From: Neotamlana nanhaiensis
GTDB lineage: Bacteria > Bacteroidota > Bacteroidia > Flavobacteriales > Flavobacteriaceae
Length of the DNA stretch: 64,000 bases
Reading direction: 5' to 3'
NCBI RefSeq assembly: GCF_000943555.1
Contig: NZ_JTDV01000002.1
Span: 232,831-296,830, forward strand
The notes below the pieces were generated by a model. It worked only from the letters and a program-made list of their open reading frames with translations, did not search any database and was not told the DNA's origin. Numbering within the stretch: the stretch's first letter is position 1; each line of letters begins with the position of its first letter. Position numbers and translations under genes: made by a program. This document shows, piece by piece, positions 52,139 through 61,653 of this stretch.

Positions 52139-52672
52139 AATAAATAAATTTTTGAGTTGTGAAATAACCTAACTAACTATTCCAATAGAGTATCATTACA
52201 ACTATCACCTTGAATGAATTAACATTAAAATATTATCAGGTACAAATGGGATTCATCTGCACAAATTGGTGAGGGTATTTAGTGCTGTGGCTGTGCAGAG
52301 CTTGAGTGAGGGGCTGGATTACATAGTAGATTCATTAAATATCTTTAAGTTCTAACAAAAGAAATCTTTAAAAGATTGACTTGATGATATCTTAAAACTT
52401 CACTAAGACTAACATTTAAAACCTCTTGAAAAAATTAACTTTTTTACATCTAGCCTAAAAAAATAAATGTTTTGTCAGATTGGGGTGGGGACTTTTGTAA
52501 CTCAAAACATGATGGGGTATATTCTAAAGGACATTCAAGCACACATAATGTCAGGTCTAAAAATTTTATCAGAAATTTTTCATAAAAAATATAATATCAG
52601 TAGATTTATACTCTCTCCCTTGTAGTTATTGTAGTATAGTATTTACTGCATATAAATCATTGCCTTTTATAT
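52139..52672. other. 534-base spacer upstream of the defence operon
   Basis: No protein gene seen. It has a G-richer patch (about 52245-52320) with an 8-bp inverted repeat TCTGCACA (52256-52263) / TGTGCAGA (52292-52299), and several G-runs near 52480-52515. Must hold the promoter of the rightward operon; no clear TAnnTTTG box was found. Confidence 0.5.
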
Positions 52673-53530
52673 ATGAATATTGAATCATTAAAAACCTATA
52701 CAGAAAATCAAATTTTTAAGTTTGAATATAGTTCAACTGGAAAATTTATTAAAAATTCATTTCACCTTGATTATCTTAAAAATAAATACAGAGAAACTGA
52801 TTTAATAAGTTTGATTAGAGATACTGTACCCTATTTTGCCCTAACTGAAGAAGAATTTGAACAGTTAGAATCTATAGACCAAACAAGAATTGCTTGGTCT
52901 AGAATTTCCAAAGCAAGAAAGGATAAAAAAGGAGATTATGGAGAACTACTTTTATTCCTTATACTACTCATATATTATGATGCTCCTAAACTAGTTACTA
53001 AAGTTCGTCTAAGGACTTCCATGAATCTACAAATAAACGGTTATGATTGTGCCCATTTTACCATAGAAAATGATGAGCCTGTACTATGGATTGGTGAATC
53101 TAAATTTTATCAAGATTTTTCTTCTGCCCTTACAAAATCAATTTCTTCATTAAATGACCACTGTAATATAATATCTACTACAGATGAACTTTCTATACTG
53201 AAGCCAAATATAGAAATAAACAAAAATTCGCATGAAGATTTTATTAAATTACAATCCTTATTTAAGGGTAAATCTATAGATAGAATAAAATTTAAAGTTC
53301 CAGTATTATTAACCTATAACAGTAAATGCATTAAAAATAATGATGATATCAGTGATAAATTTAAGACAGAACTAAGAGAAGAAATAGACAACTTATATAA
53401 TACTATAGAAACTAAAGATATTCAAACTGATTTAAGAAATGTGGATTTCATCTTTTTTTTATTTCCATTTGACGCAGTATCCTATGTGAAAGATTCATTG
53501 GAAAACATTGAAAACGCCCTAAGAACATGA
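52673..53530 (+). CDS. hamA: HamA, DUF1837 nuclease of Hachiman defence
   Basis: 285-residue DUF1837 protein, effector of the Hachiman anti-phage system; HamA is a PD-(D/E)XK nuclease that degrades DNA when released by its helicase partner. The fold's residues are visible: Glu91 in GDYGELLLF, Asp125 in NGYDCAHF, and Glu142-x-Lys144 in WIGESKFYQDF. The C-terminal part (about 190-280) is helical. Its stop overlaps the HamB start (ATGA), the normal Hachiman arrangement. Confidence 0.85.
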   Translation: MNIESLKTYTENQIFKFEYSSTGKFIKNSFHLDYLKNKYRETDLISLIRDTVPYFALTEEEFEQLESIDQTRIAWSRISKARKDKKGDYGELLLFLILLIYYDAPKLVTKVRLRTSMNLQINGYDCAHFTIENDEPVLWIGESKFYQDFSSALTKSISSLNDHCNIISTTDELSILKPNIEINKNSHEDFIKLQSLFKGKSIDRIKFKVPVLLTYNSKCIKNNDDISDKFKTELREEIDNLYNTIETKDIQTDLRNVDFIFFLFPFDAVSYVKDSLENIENALRT

Positions 53531-55785
53531 GTTCCAAAAACACTTTATCTCTGGTTTTAAACTCTGTTGAGTTAAATCCACAAGTAATAGCATTAGTTGA
53601 AAAATTAAGAAATGAAAATGAACTTGATTTTCAAGAATATAAGCTATTACTTGAAGGCACTTATTCTCTATTAAACTCAAAAGATGAAGACTCTTATAAT
53701 TTAGGCTTATATTCAATATGCCATGTATGTGAATTTTTACCTAATGATAATTTTTTGCTTCAAATACTAAATGACTGCATTGTTTCCTCAAGAATTTTTC
53801 TATATAAAGAAATGTTACCAATACTAGAAGGTGTAAAAGAATCTTTTTTAGACTTATATATAAAAAGCTTTTATACATTAGAAACTGGTACTATCCTTAC
53901 TAAAGACCAGAAAAAAATTCTAAGCTTATTCAATGAGCACAAAAAAATCATTATTAGTGCACCTACTTCATTTGGGAAGTCAAGAATTATAGAAGAAATA
54001 ATAATAAATAATGATTACCACAATATTGCTATAATACTTCCAACAATAGCTTTATTGAGTGAAACATATCTTAGATTTAATGTAAACAGCCATATAAAAG
54101 AAAACTATAATCTGATAAATTCACTTGGACTTGCAGATACAATAGCAAAAAATAATCGAAATATATTCATTCTTACTCCTGAAAAAATGGATATGCTTTT
54201 GGATGAAAAGCCTGAATTAAAAATTGATTTCTTTGTTATGGATGAAATTTATAAAATCCAAGATGATGTAGACAGGAAAAGTGTATTCTCAAATTGCTTA
54301 TACAGGCTAAGTAAAATGGATAATCATTTTTACCTAATTGGTCCTTACTTCAATGATTTTAGCCCAAATTTCAGAAAAGAAACTGAATCTTATTTTAAAA
54401 AATTTAGTTCAGAAATTGTGCAAAAAGACACTTACAGCCTTTATAAAATGGAAAAAGGGGAAGAGTATGTTATCAGAAACAAAACTCTCAAAAAGAAAGT
54501 AAACCATAAATTAAATTTGAGAGACATTATTAAATCTGTAGATGGACAAACTATAGTCTATAATTATAGAAAAGATTATGTTGAAAGCCTTTCAAAAGAT
54601 ATAATTGCAATTTTAAATAAACCTGATGAAGATGAAACTAGCTCTGATTTAATAGAGTATATTTCAGAATCAATATCTGCTGAATGGTCTCTTGTAAAAG
54701 CGTTAAAAAAGGGAGTAGCTTTTCATCATGGCTCAGTTCCAAGATATATTCAAACAGAAATAATTGATTCATTCAACAGCAAAGAAATAGATATTATTGT
54801 TTGTACTACTACCATAACTGAAGGAGTTAACACTTCAGCAAAAAATGTTATTTTATACAGCAACGCACTTGGCAAAAAAGATAACCTTCTAACTGGTTTC
54901 GAAGTTAAAAATATAAAAGGAAGAGCTGGTAGGTTTAGAGTTCACTTTATTGGAAGAGTATTCTATTTTCATGAGGTAAATGAAAATGATAGAGACATTA
55001 TTTTAATAGATTATTACGATAAAGAAGAATTAAGCCCAGAAGACGTAATACAGATTGACAAAGAAGACTTAAAAGATAAAAATCTAGAAACAAGAGAAAG
55101 ACTAGAGGATTTATTGGCTAAAAATAAAGTCCCCCTATCTCTTTTGAAGCAAAACAAATACATACCTATCCACAAACAAATAGGTTTAATTAACTTCTTA
55201 AGGGCTAATCCTATTCATTTAGTACTAGCTTATTTTGAGGGTACACACCCTGACAAAGACCAACTAAGTGAAATTTTCAACCTTTCAAGAGAGCATTTAT
55301 TTAATGAAAGAGATTACAATGATAAAGGGTTCAGATATTGGGAACTAAGCAGATTATTAAAATACTATGTATACCATACTCCATCAATTAAACAATTAAT
55401 TAATGAACAGACTAACAGTGAATATATAGATTCAAAAATAAGGTCTGCTTTTAAATTAATAACTCATTATTTCGAGTTTGCATTTCCTAGGTACTTTAGA
55501 GCCTTTGAAAATTTATACAATTTTGTCTATAGAGAATATCATGATAAACCCGATGGGGGTATTAGTCTCAAGTATTTAATAACCCTACTTGAGTTTGGAT
55601 TTGTTAAAGAAAATGAAATAGCTTTAAAAGAAGCTGGGTTACCTAATGATATTATTAGAAAAGTTTCTAATAAGTTTTCTGATTGCAATTCATTAGAAGA
55701 AGTAAAACTAAAATACTTATACAACCCAAATATTATCTCAAACTTATCTGAGTTTGAACAAAAGATTTTTAGGCGATATATTTAA
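53527..55785 (+). CDS. hamB: HamB, helicase of Hachiman defence
   Basis: 752-residue superfamily 2 helicase partnered with HamA. Motifs: SAPTSFGKS (Walker A, 144-152), VMDEIY (DExH-type box, about 238-242), AFHHGSVPR (398-406), TTTITEGVNT (motif V, 427-436) and KGRAGRF (motif VI, 464-470). HamB is known to sense abnormal DNA and unleash HamA. An N-terminal helical region (1-125) and a long C-terminal helical part match the family. Followed 1 base later by the CoiA-like gene. Confidence 0.85.
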   Translation: MSSKNTLSLVLNSVELNPQVIALVEKLRNENELDFQEYKLLLEGTYSLLNSKDEDSYNLGLYSICHVCEFLPNDNFLLQILNDCIVSSRIFLYKEMLPILEGVKESFLDLYIKSFYTLETGTILTKDQKKILSLFNEHKKIIISAPTSFGKSRIIEEIIINNDYHNIAIILPTIALLSETYLRFNVNSHIKENYNLINSLGLADTIAKNNRNIFILTPEKMDMLLDEKPELKIDFFVMDEIYKIQDDVDRKSVFSNCLYRLSKMDNHFYLIGPYFNDFSPNFRKETESYFKKFSSEIVQKDTYSLYKMEKGEEYVIRNKTLKKKVNHKLNLRDIIKSVDGQTIVYNYRKDYVESLSKDIIAILNKPDEDETSSDLIEYISESISAEWSLVKALKKGVAFHHGSVPRYIQTEIIDSFNSKEIDIIVCTTTITEGVNTSAKNVILYSNALGKKDNLLTGFEVKNIKGRAGRFRVHFIGRVFYFHEVNENDRDIILIDYYDKEELSPEDVIQIDKEDLKDKNLETRERLEDLLAKNKVPLSLLKQNKYIPIHKQIGLINFLRANPIHLVLAYFEGTHPDKDQLSEIFNLSREHLFNERDYNDKGFRYWELSRLLKYYVYHTPSIKQLINEQTNSEYIDSKIRSAFKLITHYFEFAFPRYFRAFENLYNFVYREYHDKPDGGISLKYLITLLEFGFVKENEIALKEAGLPNDIIRKVSNKFSDCNSLEEVKLKYLYNPNIISNLSEFEQKIFRRYI

Positions 55786-55786
55786 G

Positions 55787-57439
55787 ATGACTTTTGAGAG
55801 AAGTATAAAATCAGCCATAATTGAAGAAACAGGGGAAATTATTCAATCTGATGATTATTTCAATAATAGACAAAAAGGAGATGAAATAAGAACTGAATAT
55901 AATAGAGGTAACATCACTTTTCTTTGTTTAGGTTGTAAACAAAAATTAAGTCTTTCTAAAAGCAATAAACGTACCTTTTATTTAAAACATTTTCCCAATT
56001 CAGAATACTGCGAATTAAAAGAAGAATCATTATCAAGTGAAGAACAAGAAGTTTACAGTCAAATATTAATTGCAAAGGAATCCCCAAGACACATTTTCCT
56101 AAAAAATAAAATTGGAGAGTTTTTAAAGGAGACCAAAAATGTTTCGAATGTTAGAATAGATGATTATTGGGTTTTCAACAAAGAGGGTAAAAAAAGAAGA
56201 CCAGATGTTTATTGTAAATACTTAGACAAAGAAATTGTATTTGAAATACAGTTATCAAACTTATCCCAAAAATATATTTTAGGAAGATATGATTTCTATA
56301 AGGAGAGAGGCATTTATTTGATGTGGATTCTTGATAACTTTGAACTAGAGGGAAATACAACTACGGAGTTAGACATCAAGTATTTATCACAGCACCAGAA
56401 TTACTTTAGATTTAAAGACACTTCTAGTTCTTTCGAATTGAATTGTAAGTTTAAACAAACCCATCTTAACTCCATTAATCAATTTTATGATGAATGGAAT
56501 GAAGTCAATATAACTTTAGATAAGTTGAATTTTGACGAAGAAAACAATGAGGTTTATTTTTATAACTTTTTAAAAAACAGAGAAGATAAACTCTCAATAC
56601 AAAAAAGAAATCAAGCAAAAATAGACCAACAAAAACAAGAAAGAAAACTTGAAAGAGAGAGAGATAGAATAACATCTAAAGTTTATGATTTTTTTCAATG
56701 TATAGCTACTGAAAAAGAAAAATACCTTTCTAATTTCAGTGCTTTAATCAAAGAGCTAAACTCTTTTAATGAAAAAGAACTTGATGAGCTAAATGATAGA
56801 TTAGCAATAGACAAAAAAGGCAGATTATTCAATTGGTTAAAAGAAGGGAAATATACTGACTTTGAGTTTTTTGAGTTTTTACTGTCTTCATCAAGAATTG
56901 ATAAAAACATTAATAAAAAAGATGAGAACGGTAATAGTATTTTATGGTCTCTATTTAATAATGAACTAATTCCTTCAAAAGAACAATACTTACAGCTCTT
57001 TTTTAAAAATGGCTTTAAATTTCTAAAAGAAGATGAAGTATTATTAAAGAATCATTACAGCTCTATTGATGAGCAACAAAGAATAGTTCTAGTTTGTCAA
57101 CTTGCAAATCATACTCCTAAATGGTTAATTGATACTTTGTTTGAATATAAATCTCAAAGAGTTTTTTGTATTGTAAAAAGCTGTCTAGAAAATAAAATAA
57201 TAGGCTTCAAATTTAAAGGATGGATAGCCTTGTTTAATTATGCTATCCATAATTATCCAGAATACTGGAGCTATATAGAAACCGCCCTAAAATCTACGGA
57301 ATTATTTGAAACAGTAATTTTATTAGATAAAAAAGGGACATTCCAAAATAAACTAAACAATCAACAAAATGTTCAACAAGAAAATGATAAAAATTTTGCT
57401 CAACTCTTTATTCATCTATACCCTGAACTATGCCATTAA
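55787..57439 (+). CDS. CoiA/DUF6035-like nuclease protein, third gene of the operon
   Basis: 550 residues from ATG at 55787, 1 base after the hamB stop (the longer frame starts with TTG inside hamB). Resembles competence protein CoiA and DUF6035 proteins: a Cys/His cluster CLGC (47-50), His68 in LKHFP and Cys75 likely binding zinc; then a PD-(D/E)XK-type nuclease with Asp140 in RRPDVYC and Glu153/Gln155 in VFEIQLSN. A coiled coil (about 265-300) leads to a helical C-terminal domain not recognised. Probably a DNA or RNA nuclease accessory to defence. Confidence 0.65.
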   Translation: MTFERSIKSAIIEETGEIIQSDDYFNNRQKGDEIRTEYNRGNITFLCLGCKQKLSLSKSNKRTFYLKHFPNSEYCELKEESLSSEEQEVYSQILIAKESPRHIFLKNKIGEFLKETKNVSNVRIDDYWVFNKEGKKRRPDVYCKYLDKEIVFEIQLSNLSQKYILGRYDFYKERGIYLMWILDNFELEGNTTTELDIKYLSQHQNYFRFKDTSSSFELNCKFKQTHLNSINQFYDEWNEVNITLDKLNFDEENNEVYFYNFLKNREDKLSIQKRNQAKIDQQKQERKLERERDRITSKVYDFFQCIATEKEKYLSNFSALIKELNSFNEKELDELNDRLAIDKKGRLFNWLKEGKYTDFEFFEFLLSSSRIDKNINKKDENGNSILWSLFNNELIPSKEQYLQLFFKNGFKFLKEDEVLLKNHYSSIDEQQRIVLVCQLANHTPKWLIDTLFEYKSQRVFCIVKSCLENKIIGFKFKGWIALFNYAIHNYPEYWSYIETALKSTELFETVILLDKKGTFQNKLNNQQNVQQENDKNFAQLFIHLYPELCH

Positions 57440-59223
57440 AGAATAAAAACAAATATATTTATATAGATAAGTACACTTTCAGAAAAAGAAACAAAAGCAC
57501 TGGTAATTTAGATGATTTTCGAAATGACATAATATCTACTCTTGGTGATAGTATTTTTAAGTATAAAACATTAGATGAAATTATTTTTAACTCATTAAAA
57601 ATTATATATCCAATAAATCGAAACCTTAAAAATGATGAATCATCTATTCAAAAAAAAACCTTTCAAGTTTTAGAACACTTTGGATTTAATAGTAGGTTAA
57701 AGGCTCGTATCCACAAAATAGGAGATAATGGAGAGCATATAGATATAACAAAAAAAGAACCTAACTTAAGTTCAAAAGAAAAGTATTTAAATGAGATTAT
57801 TAGATTTAAAGATTTACCGAAAGCACATTTTAATTATTTAAAAGAAGAATCTGAGCATCATTTATTAGAAATTACAAAGTTGGTAACTAAATACTCTAGT
57901 ACCCCATACATTTCCAAGTATTATTTGAAAGAAGAAAAGCCACCATCTAACCAAATAGAAAGAATGCTTTTGGATTATTACAAAAGATGCATAAGTGAAC
58001 AACAAGATATTCTGGCTTATAGATATGGGGAGAAAATTAAAGAGAGAGCTATTACCAAAGTTACAAAACTACCTTTCAATTTTCCAGATTGGAATTTTGG
58101 TGGAATTTTAGATTTCCCATACTACTCTGCAAGAGCTTATTCTGAAGGGTACTTTAATCATGAATTAATTGAAAAAGTATATCACCGCTTAATAGATACA
58201 ACTATATATGAAGAAGATGAAAATTATAGAAAACTTTACTTCAATAACAAACGCTCTTTTTACTCAAAACTTTTTAAAAACTATTCTACTAAACAATATT
58301 TTAAAGACATCAAATATTACCTAGAGGTACTGCCAATAACTGAGCAAAGAAAAAAAGTAATACAAGAACTTGAATTTTTATTTAATAAACAAAAATGGGT
58401 TAGTTTTTATGGAATTACCTTAACTCAGATAGAAGGGCTTTTTGCTGATATGTCCATGATTATGGATGGGAAAGTTAAAAGAAGAATTTATGATAAAATA
58501 AATGTGGTTAGGAAATCTGATATTTTGAATTATTTAGATTATTACCAATATCACATCCCTGAAATGAGAAATAGATTTATGCATGGAGAACTAAACGGTC
58601 TTGAAAGTGACAAACTAAATTCTTATGATTTATTAACGGACATAAGATTTCTTCTAAAATTCTTTTATGAACTTGATAATCCATTGGTACAGCTAAAAAA
58701 AATATTAGCCAAACAAAACTATACTTTCCCTACTCTTGTTGAAGTTGTCTCTTTTTTTAAAATTTTAAATGAAAATAACTCTTCCTTAAAAAATTATATT
58801 AAGAACAACTTAGATGAAATAAAACAATTTATTTATACCAACTTGGTTGATAACAAAAATATTGATGTGTTAATTATCAATTTAGAGGAGAATATCAATG
58901 ATAATGTTTCTAAAGTAAAAGATTTTTTAAGTAAGCTTTTCTCAAAACAAGCTTTTGACCTAGATAAATTTAATCTTAAAACAATTAAATCCTTCTTTGA
59001 AAATAATGAGAATAATGAGCTATTAAAATCTGAAATATTTATAATTCAATTACAAATAGATGCCATCTCTAATTATGCTTTCTTTATAAAAAAATACAGG
59101 AAGTGGTTAATTAATCTAGAGGAAGACGTAAGCTACTCTTTAGAAAATATATCTAAAAACTACGGTTCTGATTTAAATAAACTTCTGGTATTATCAGACT
59201 TTTACAATACAACGCTAGCCTGA
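57430..59223 (+). CDS. Putative HEPN-type RNase protein, fourth gene of the operon
   Basis: 597-residue protein of no family I can name. Start overlaps the CoiA-like gene by 10 bases. Largely helical and Lys/Tyr-rich. Around residues 325-415 a helical segment GITLTQIEGLFADMSMI is followed by RNRFMHGEL (380-388): R-N-x3-H is the canonical HEPN ribonuclease motif. HEPN proteins typically cleave RNA in defence and toxin systems. Likely a second effector alongside HamA; the flanking regions may sense or oligomerise. Motif-based inference only. Confidence 0.5.
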   Translation: MPLKNKNKYIYIDKYTFRKRNKSTGNLDDFRNDIISTLGDSIFKYKTLDEIIFNSLKIIYPINRNLKNDESSIQKKTFQVLEHFGFNSRLKARIHKIGDNGEHIDITKKEPNLSSKEKYLNEIIRFKDLPKAHFNYLKEESEHHLLEITKLVTKYSSTPYISKYYLKEEKPPSNQIERMLLDYYKRCISEQQDILAYRYGEKIKERAITKVTKLPFNFPDWNFGGILDFPYYSARAYSEGYFNHELIEKVYHRLIDTTIYEEDENYRKLYFNNKRSFYSKLFKNYSTKQYFKDIKYYLEVLPITEQRKKVIQELEFLFNKQKWVSFYGITLTQIEGLFADMSMIMDGKVKRRIYDKINVVRKSDILNYLDYYQYHIPEMRNRFMHGELNGLESDKLNSYDLLTDIRFLLKFFYELDNPLVQLKKILAKQNYTFPTLVEVVSFFKILNENNSSLKNYIKNNLDEIKQFIYTNLVDNKNIDVLIINLEENINDNVSKVKDFLSKLFSKQAFDLDKFNLKTIKSFFENNENNELLKSEIFIIQLQIDAISNYAFFIKKYRKWLINLEEDVSYSLENISKNYGSDLNKLLVLSDFYNTTLA

Positions 59224-59278
59224 AAATAACAAATACGGGGTTCTTAAGTTATTGAAACTAGAAAGTTAAAATCACCTT

Positions 59279-59727
59279 CTATTTAGTTTCATTTATTTTT
59301 TGCAAAATATACGCACTAAATTTTGGGTTAATTTCTGAGATGAAATTATAAATCTCTTCTAATTTTTCCTTTTCGGACTTATTTTTAAACTCTTTATCAA
59401 GTCCATTAAACATTTTTAAGTTCTCTCTAAGAGATAATTCATACACATTCGCTTCTTTATCTGAGTGCCTTTTCAAAAATTTTGACTGAATAAAATCCTG
59501 TTGAATATAAAATTGACTATTAGCTGTAAATTCGGCAACATTATCATTTTGTATTTCATTATATATACCTTTTGAGTCTATCTCTATCAATGAATATTTA
59601 TCATGACCTAATTGATTAATATTTACCATATCTGCCACTTCTATTGTATCCAAAAAAATATTAAACCATCATTTAAAATATTTTTAGAATTTTCATAAGC
59701 ACATATGTGATAGTAGGTGTTCTCCAT
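59279..59727 (-). pseudogene. Frameshifted small gene (possible ADP-ribosyltransferase-like start)
   Basis: The ATG at 59727 opens MENTYYHICAYENSKNILND and stops early; the continuing frame (TTG at 59653 onward, VNINQLGHDKYSLIEIDSKG) is reached by adding one T or removing two in a run of seven T (plus 59652-59658). Joined, the product is about 149 residues. The YYHI...ILNDGLI start recalls DarT/RES-type ADP-ribosyltransferase starts, a weak resemblance. Could be decayed, phase-variable or a sequencing artefact. Confidence 0.55.
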
Positions 59728-59750
59728 AATTTTTCTATTTATTCAAATAT

Positions 59751-59781
59751 AAAAAAACTGCCCCAATTTAATTGGGGCAGT
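59751..59781 (-). terminator. Terminator after the DUF3871 gene
   Basis: ACTGCCCCAATT / AATTGGGGCAGT perfect palindrome around one T; on the minus strand followed by TTTTTTT. Confidence 0.85.
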
Positions 59782-59786
59782 AATCA

Positions 59787-60806
59787 TCAACTCAAAAACC
59801 AAGAATAATTAGAATCACCATTCAGGGTATTTTTAAGTCCATTTGTAAATTCAAAAGCATTTACATTCCTATCTGAGAATGTATCAATATAACTGCTCTT
59901 ATTTGCTGATGTAAAGAGATTATATACATTCCACAGGTTTATAGTACCATCTAGATTTTTACAAAACCTTTCATCTTGATAGTAGTCCTTTGCTATAGTG
60001 GATATTTGCCCATCATTAAGAAGTAAATTAGGGATTTCAAGTTTCTGTTCCTTGGGTAAAAACCCATAAAGCCTAGATTTACCTACCAATTGAGCAAACT
60101 GCTGTTCTGTAAGGCTGTACTCTGTTAGTTGTTTCATTTCCAAAAGGTGTTTCTCTGCGTCATAACTTTCTATAAGCTCCATTATTTTACTAGCCAATTC
60201 ATGGGTGCTACCTACACGCATTTCAGAAGAAAAACCATCTGTACTAATACACAGATTGCAACAAACCATATTTTGAAAACCTATAAATACTTGAAACTTC
60301 TCTACAGACTTTTTACTATAAAGGTTCTCTTTATTGTAAGCACGTACTCCTCCTATGGTCAAGGCTAATTCATTTCCATTGATATTTTCAGTTATACTGG
60401 GTACACGAATTATAAATGCCATTCTTTCATAATAGATAGTTTTCTCATGTTCTAATAAGTCTTTAGCTGACTTATGTATGGCACTTGGTGTTCTACCTTT
60501 AATCTGATGTGATATTCTTATTTCAGGTGTACTTATACTGTGGTGTGAAAACAATTTTCTAGTACAGTTAAGTACCACTTCAATAAACTCTTGATGTGCA
60601 ATGGTTTTCTCATTATCTTTTGAAAAGACTGGTATGATGCAATCCTTTTGTAAATGAGAGAGGCTAACAGTTTTGGTGTTAGCCTCTATGAATGGGTTAT
60701 GCTTGTATGCAAGTGTTACAGGCTTGTTTAAGCTACTTTCTAGCTGAATTACAGGTGTAACTGGCAAAAGTTCCAACCTTGGCTTAGGCATGATTTGTGT
60801 GTCCAT
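59787..60806 (-). CDS. DUF3871 family protein
   Basis: 339-residue DUF3871 protein, a family found on Bacteroidota mobile elements and without known function. Conserved-looking segments: LAYKHNPFIEANTK, HSISTPEIRISHQIKGRTP, ERMAFIIRVPSI, CCNLCISTDG, WNVYNLFTSANKSSYID. Soluble. Its start overlaps the upstream AAA ATPase by 23 bases, so the two are translationally coupled, perhaps as a replication or recombination pair. Confidence 0.75.
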   Translation of the reverse strand: MDTQIMPKPRLELLPVTPVIQLESSLNKPVTLAYKHNPFIEANTKTVSLSHLQKDCIIPVFSKDNEKTIAHQEFIEVVLNCTRKLFSHHSISTPEIRISHQIKGRTPSAIHKSAKDLLEHEKTIYYERMAFIIRVPSITENINGNELALTIGGVRAYNKENLYSKKSVEKFQVFIGFQNMVCCNLCISTDGFSSEMRVGSTHELASKIMELIESYDAEKHLLEMKQLTEYSLTEQQFAQLVGKSRLYGFLPKEQKLEIPNLLLNDGQISTIAKDYYQDERFCKNLDGTINLWNVYNLFTSANKSSYIDTFSDRNVNAFEFTNGLKNTLNGDSNYSWFLS

Positions 60807-61653
60807 TTTGACTGAAATTTTTAGGGTTAATCAATTTTTCAAGTTGCTCCTTTTTGTTAATAAATTGAGTCTGGAGACTTTGCTGAAAGGATTTATGTTC
60901 TCTATAAATTTCGGATAACTCTGAAACAGATAATGCACTGTTTATCTTATCTATTACATCTTGAGCTACAACAGGTTTGGCACAGCACCATTTCAAGAGT
61001 CTTTCTCCCGTTTTAGAAGTAATCACAAATTCAGGCTTATTCATGAACAGTCCAGTTCTATCTTTAGAAGCTTTACATAAATGTTGGTCATTTACTAATT
61101 CAAAGTTTACTGTCAACTCATATTCAAAACCTTCAGATGTCACTTCTTTAGTTCCATGTTTAACTACTCTTGATTTACCATTAGTGCCAACATCTAAAGA
61201 ATAATCTATCTTTCTTCTTGTAGTAGTGATAATATGGCAGTTAGATTGCAAAAGCTTATCTATAAAAGTTTGATGTCTTTTTTTAACTGGACCCCAATCC
61301 TGAAACCTTCCTCCAAGCTGTTCGTGTATTTGTAAGCAACCTCCTGTACTATTCCACTCATGGGTAATACTGTCAATTACAATTACTTCAATATCTGCTT
61401 CCTCACACACCTTTATGGCTTCAACATACCTTTCTGGACTATAAGGTGCTTTAAGGTCTAATACATTAAAGTTCCCCAAGTCTGAATATAAAGAAGCACT
61501 GCTATTTTCTGTATCTATTACAGCTACTTTGCTCCAATCATTTGTCATGCCATAAGCTAACAATAAAGCTGAATGAGTTTTTCCAAACCCACTAGCTCCA
61601 GATATTCCTAATCTGAGTTTTACATTTTGTCTTTGACTCTGTTTTAAGTTCAT
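60784..61653 (-). CDS. RecA-like AAA ATPase of mobile-element type
   Basis: 289-residue ATPase. Walker A GISGASGFGKTHSALLLAYG (about 17-36), Walker B EVIVIDSITHEW, and sensor-like IITTTRRK. Related to phage recombination ATPases of the Sak4/AAA_24 type, which load recombinases on single-stranded DNA. Upstream of and coupled to the DUF3871 gene. Confidence 0.8.
   Translation of the reverse strand: MNLKQSQRQNVKLRLGISGASGFGKTHSALLLAYGMTNDWSKVAVIDTENSSASLYSDLGNFNVLDLKAPYSPERYVEAIKVCEEADIEVIVIDSITHEWNSTGGCLQIHEQLGGRFQDWGPVKKRHQTFIDKLLQSNCHIITTTRRKIDYSLDVGTNGKSRVVKHGTKEVTSEGFEYELTVNFELVNDQHLCKASKDRTGLFMNKPEFVITSKTGERLLKWCCAKPVVAQDVIDKINSALSVSELSEIYREHKSFQQSLQTQFINKKEQLEKLINPKNFSQNGHTNHA

Noticed and set aside
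53519..53716. 65-residue minus-strand frame at the hamA/hamB junction
   Set aside because: Antisense to two overlapping real genes.
53527..55785. Helicase as a lone Ski2-like or restriction helicase
   Set aside because: Immediate coupling to a DUF1837 nuclease gene makes HamB the better call.
55754..55786. TTG start for the CoiA-like gene
   Set aside because: It lies inside hamB; an ATG occurs 1 base after the hamB stop.
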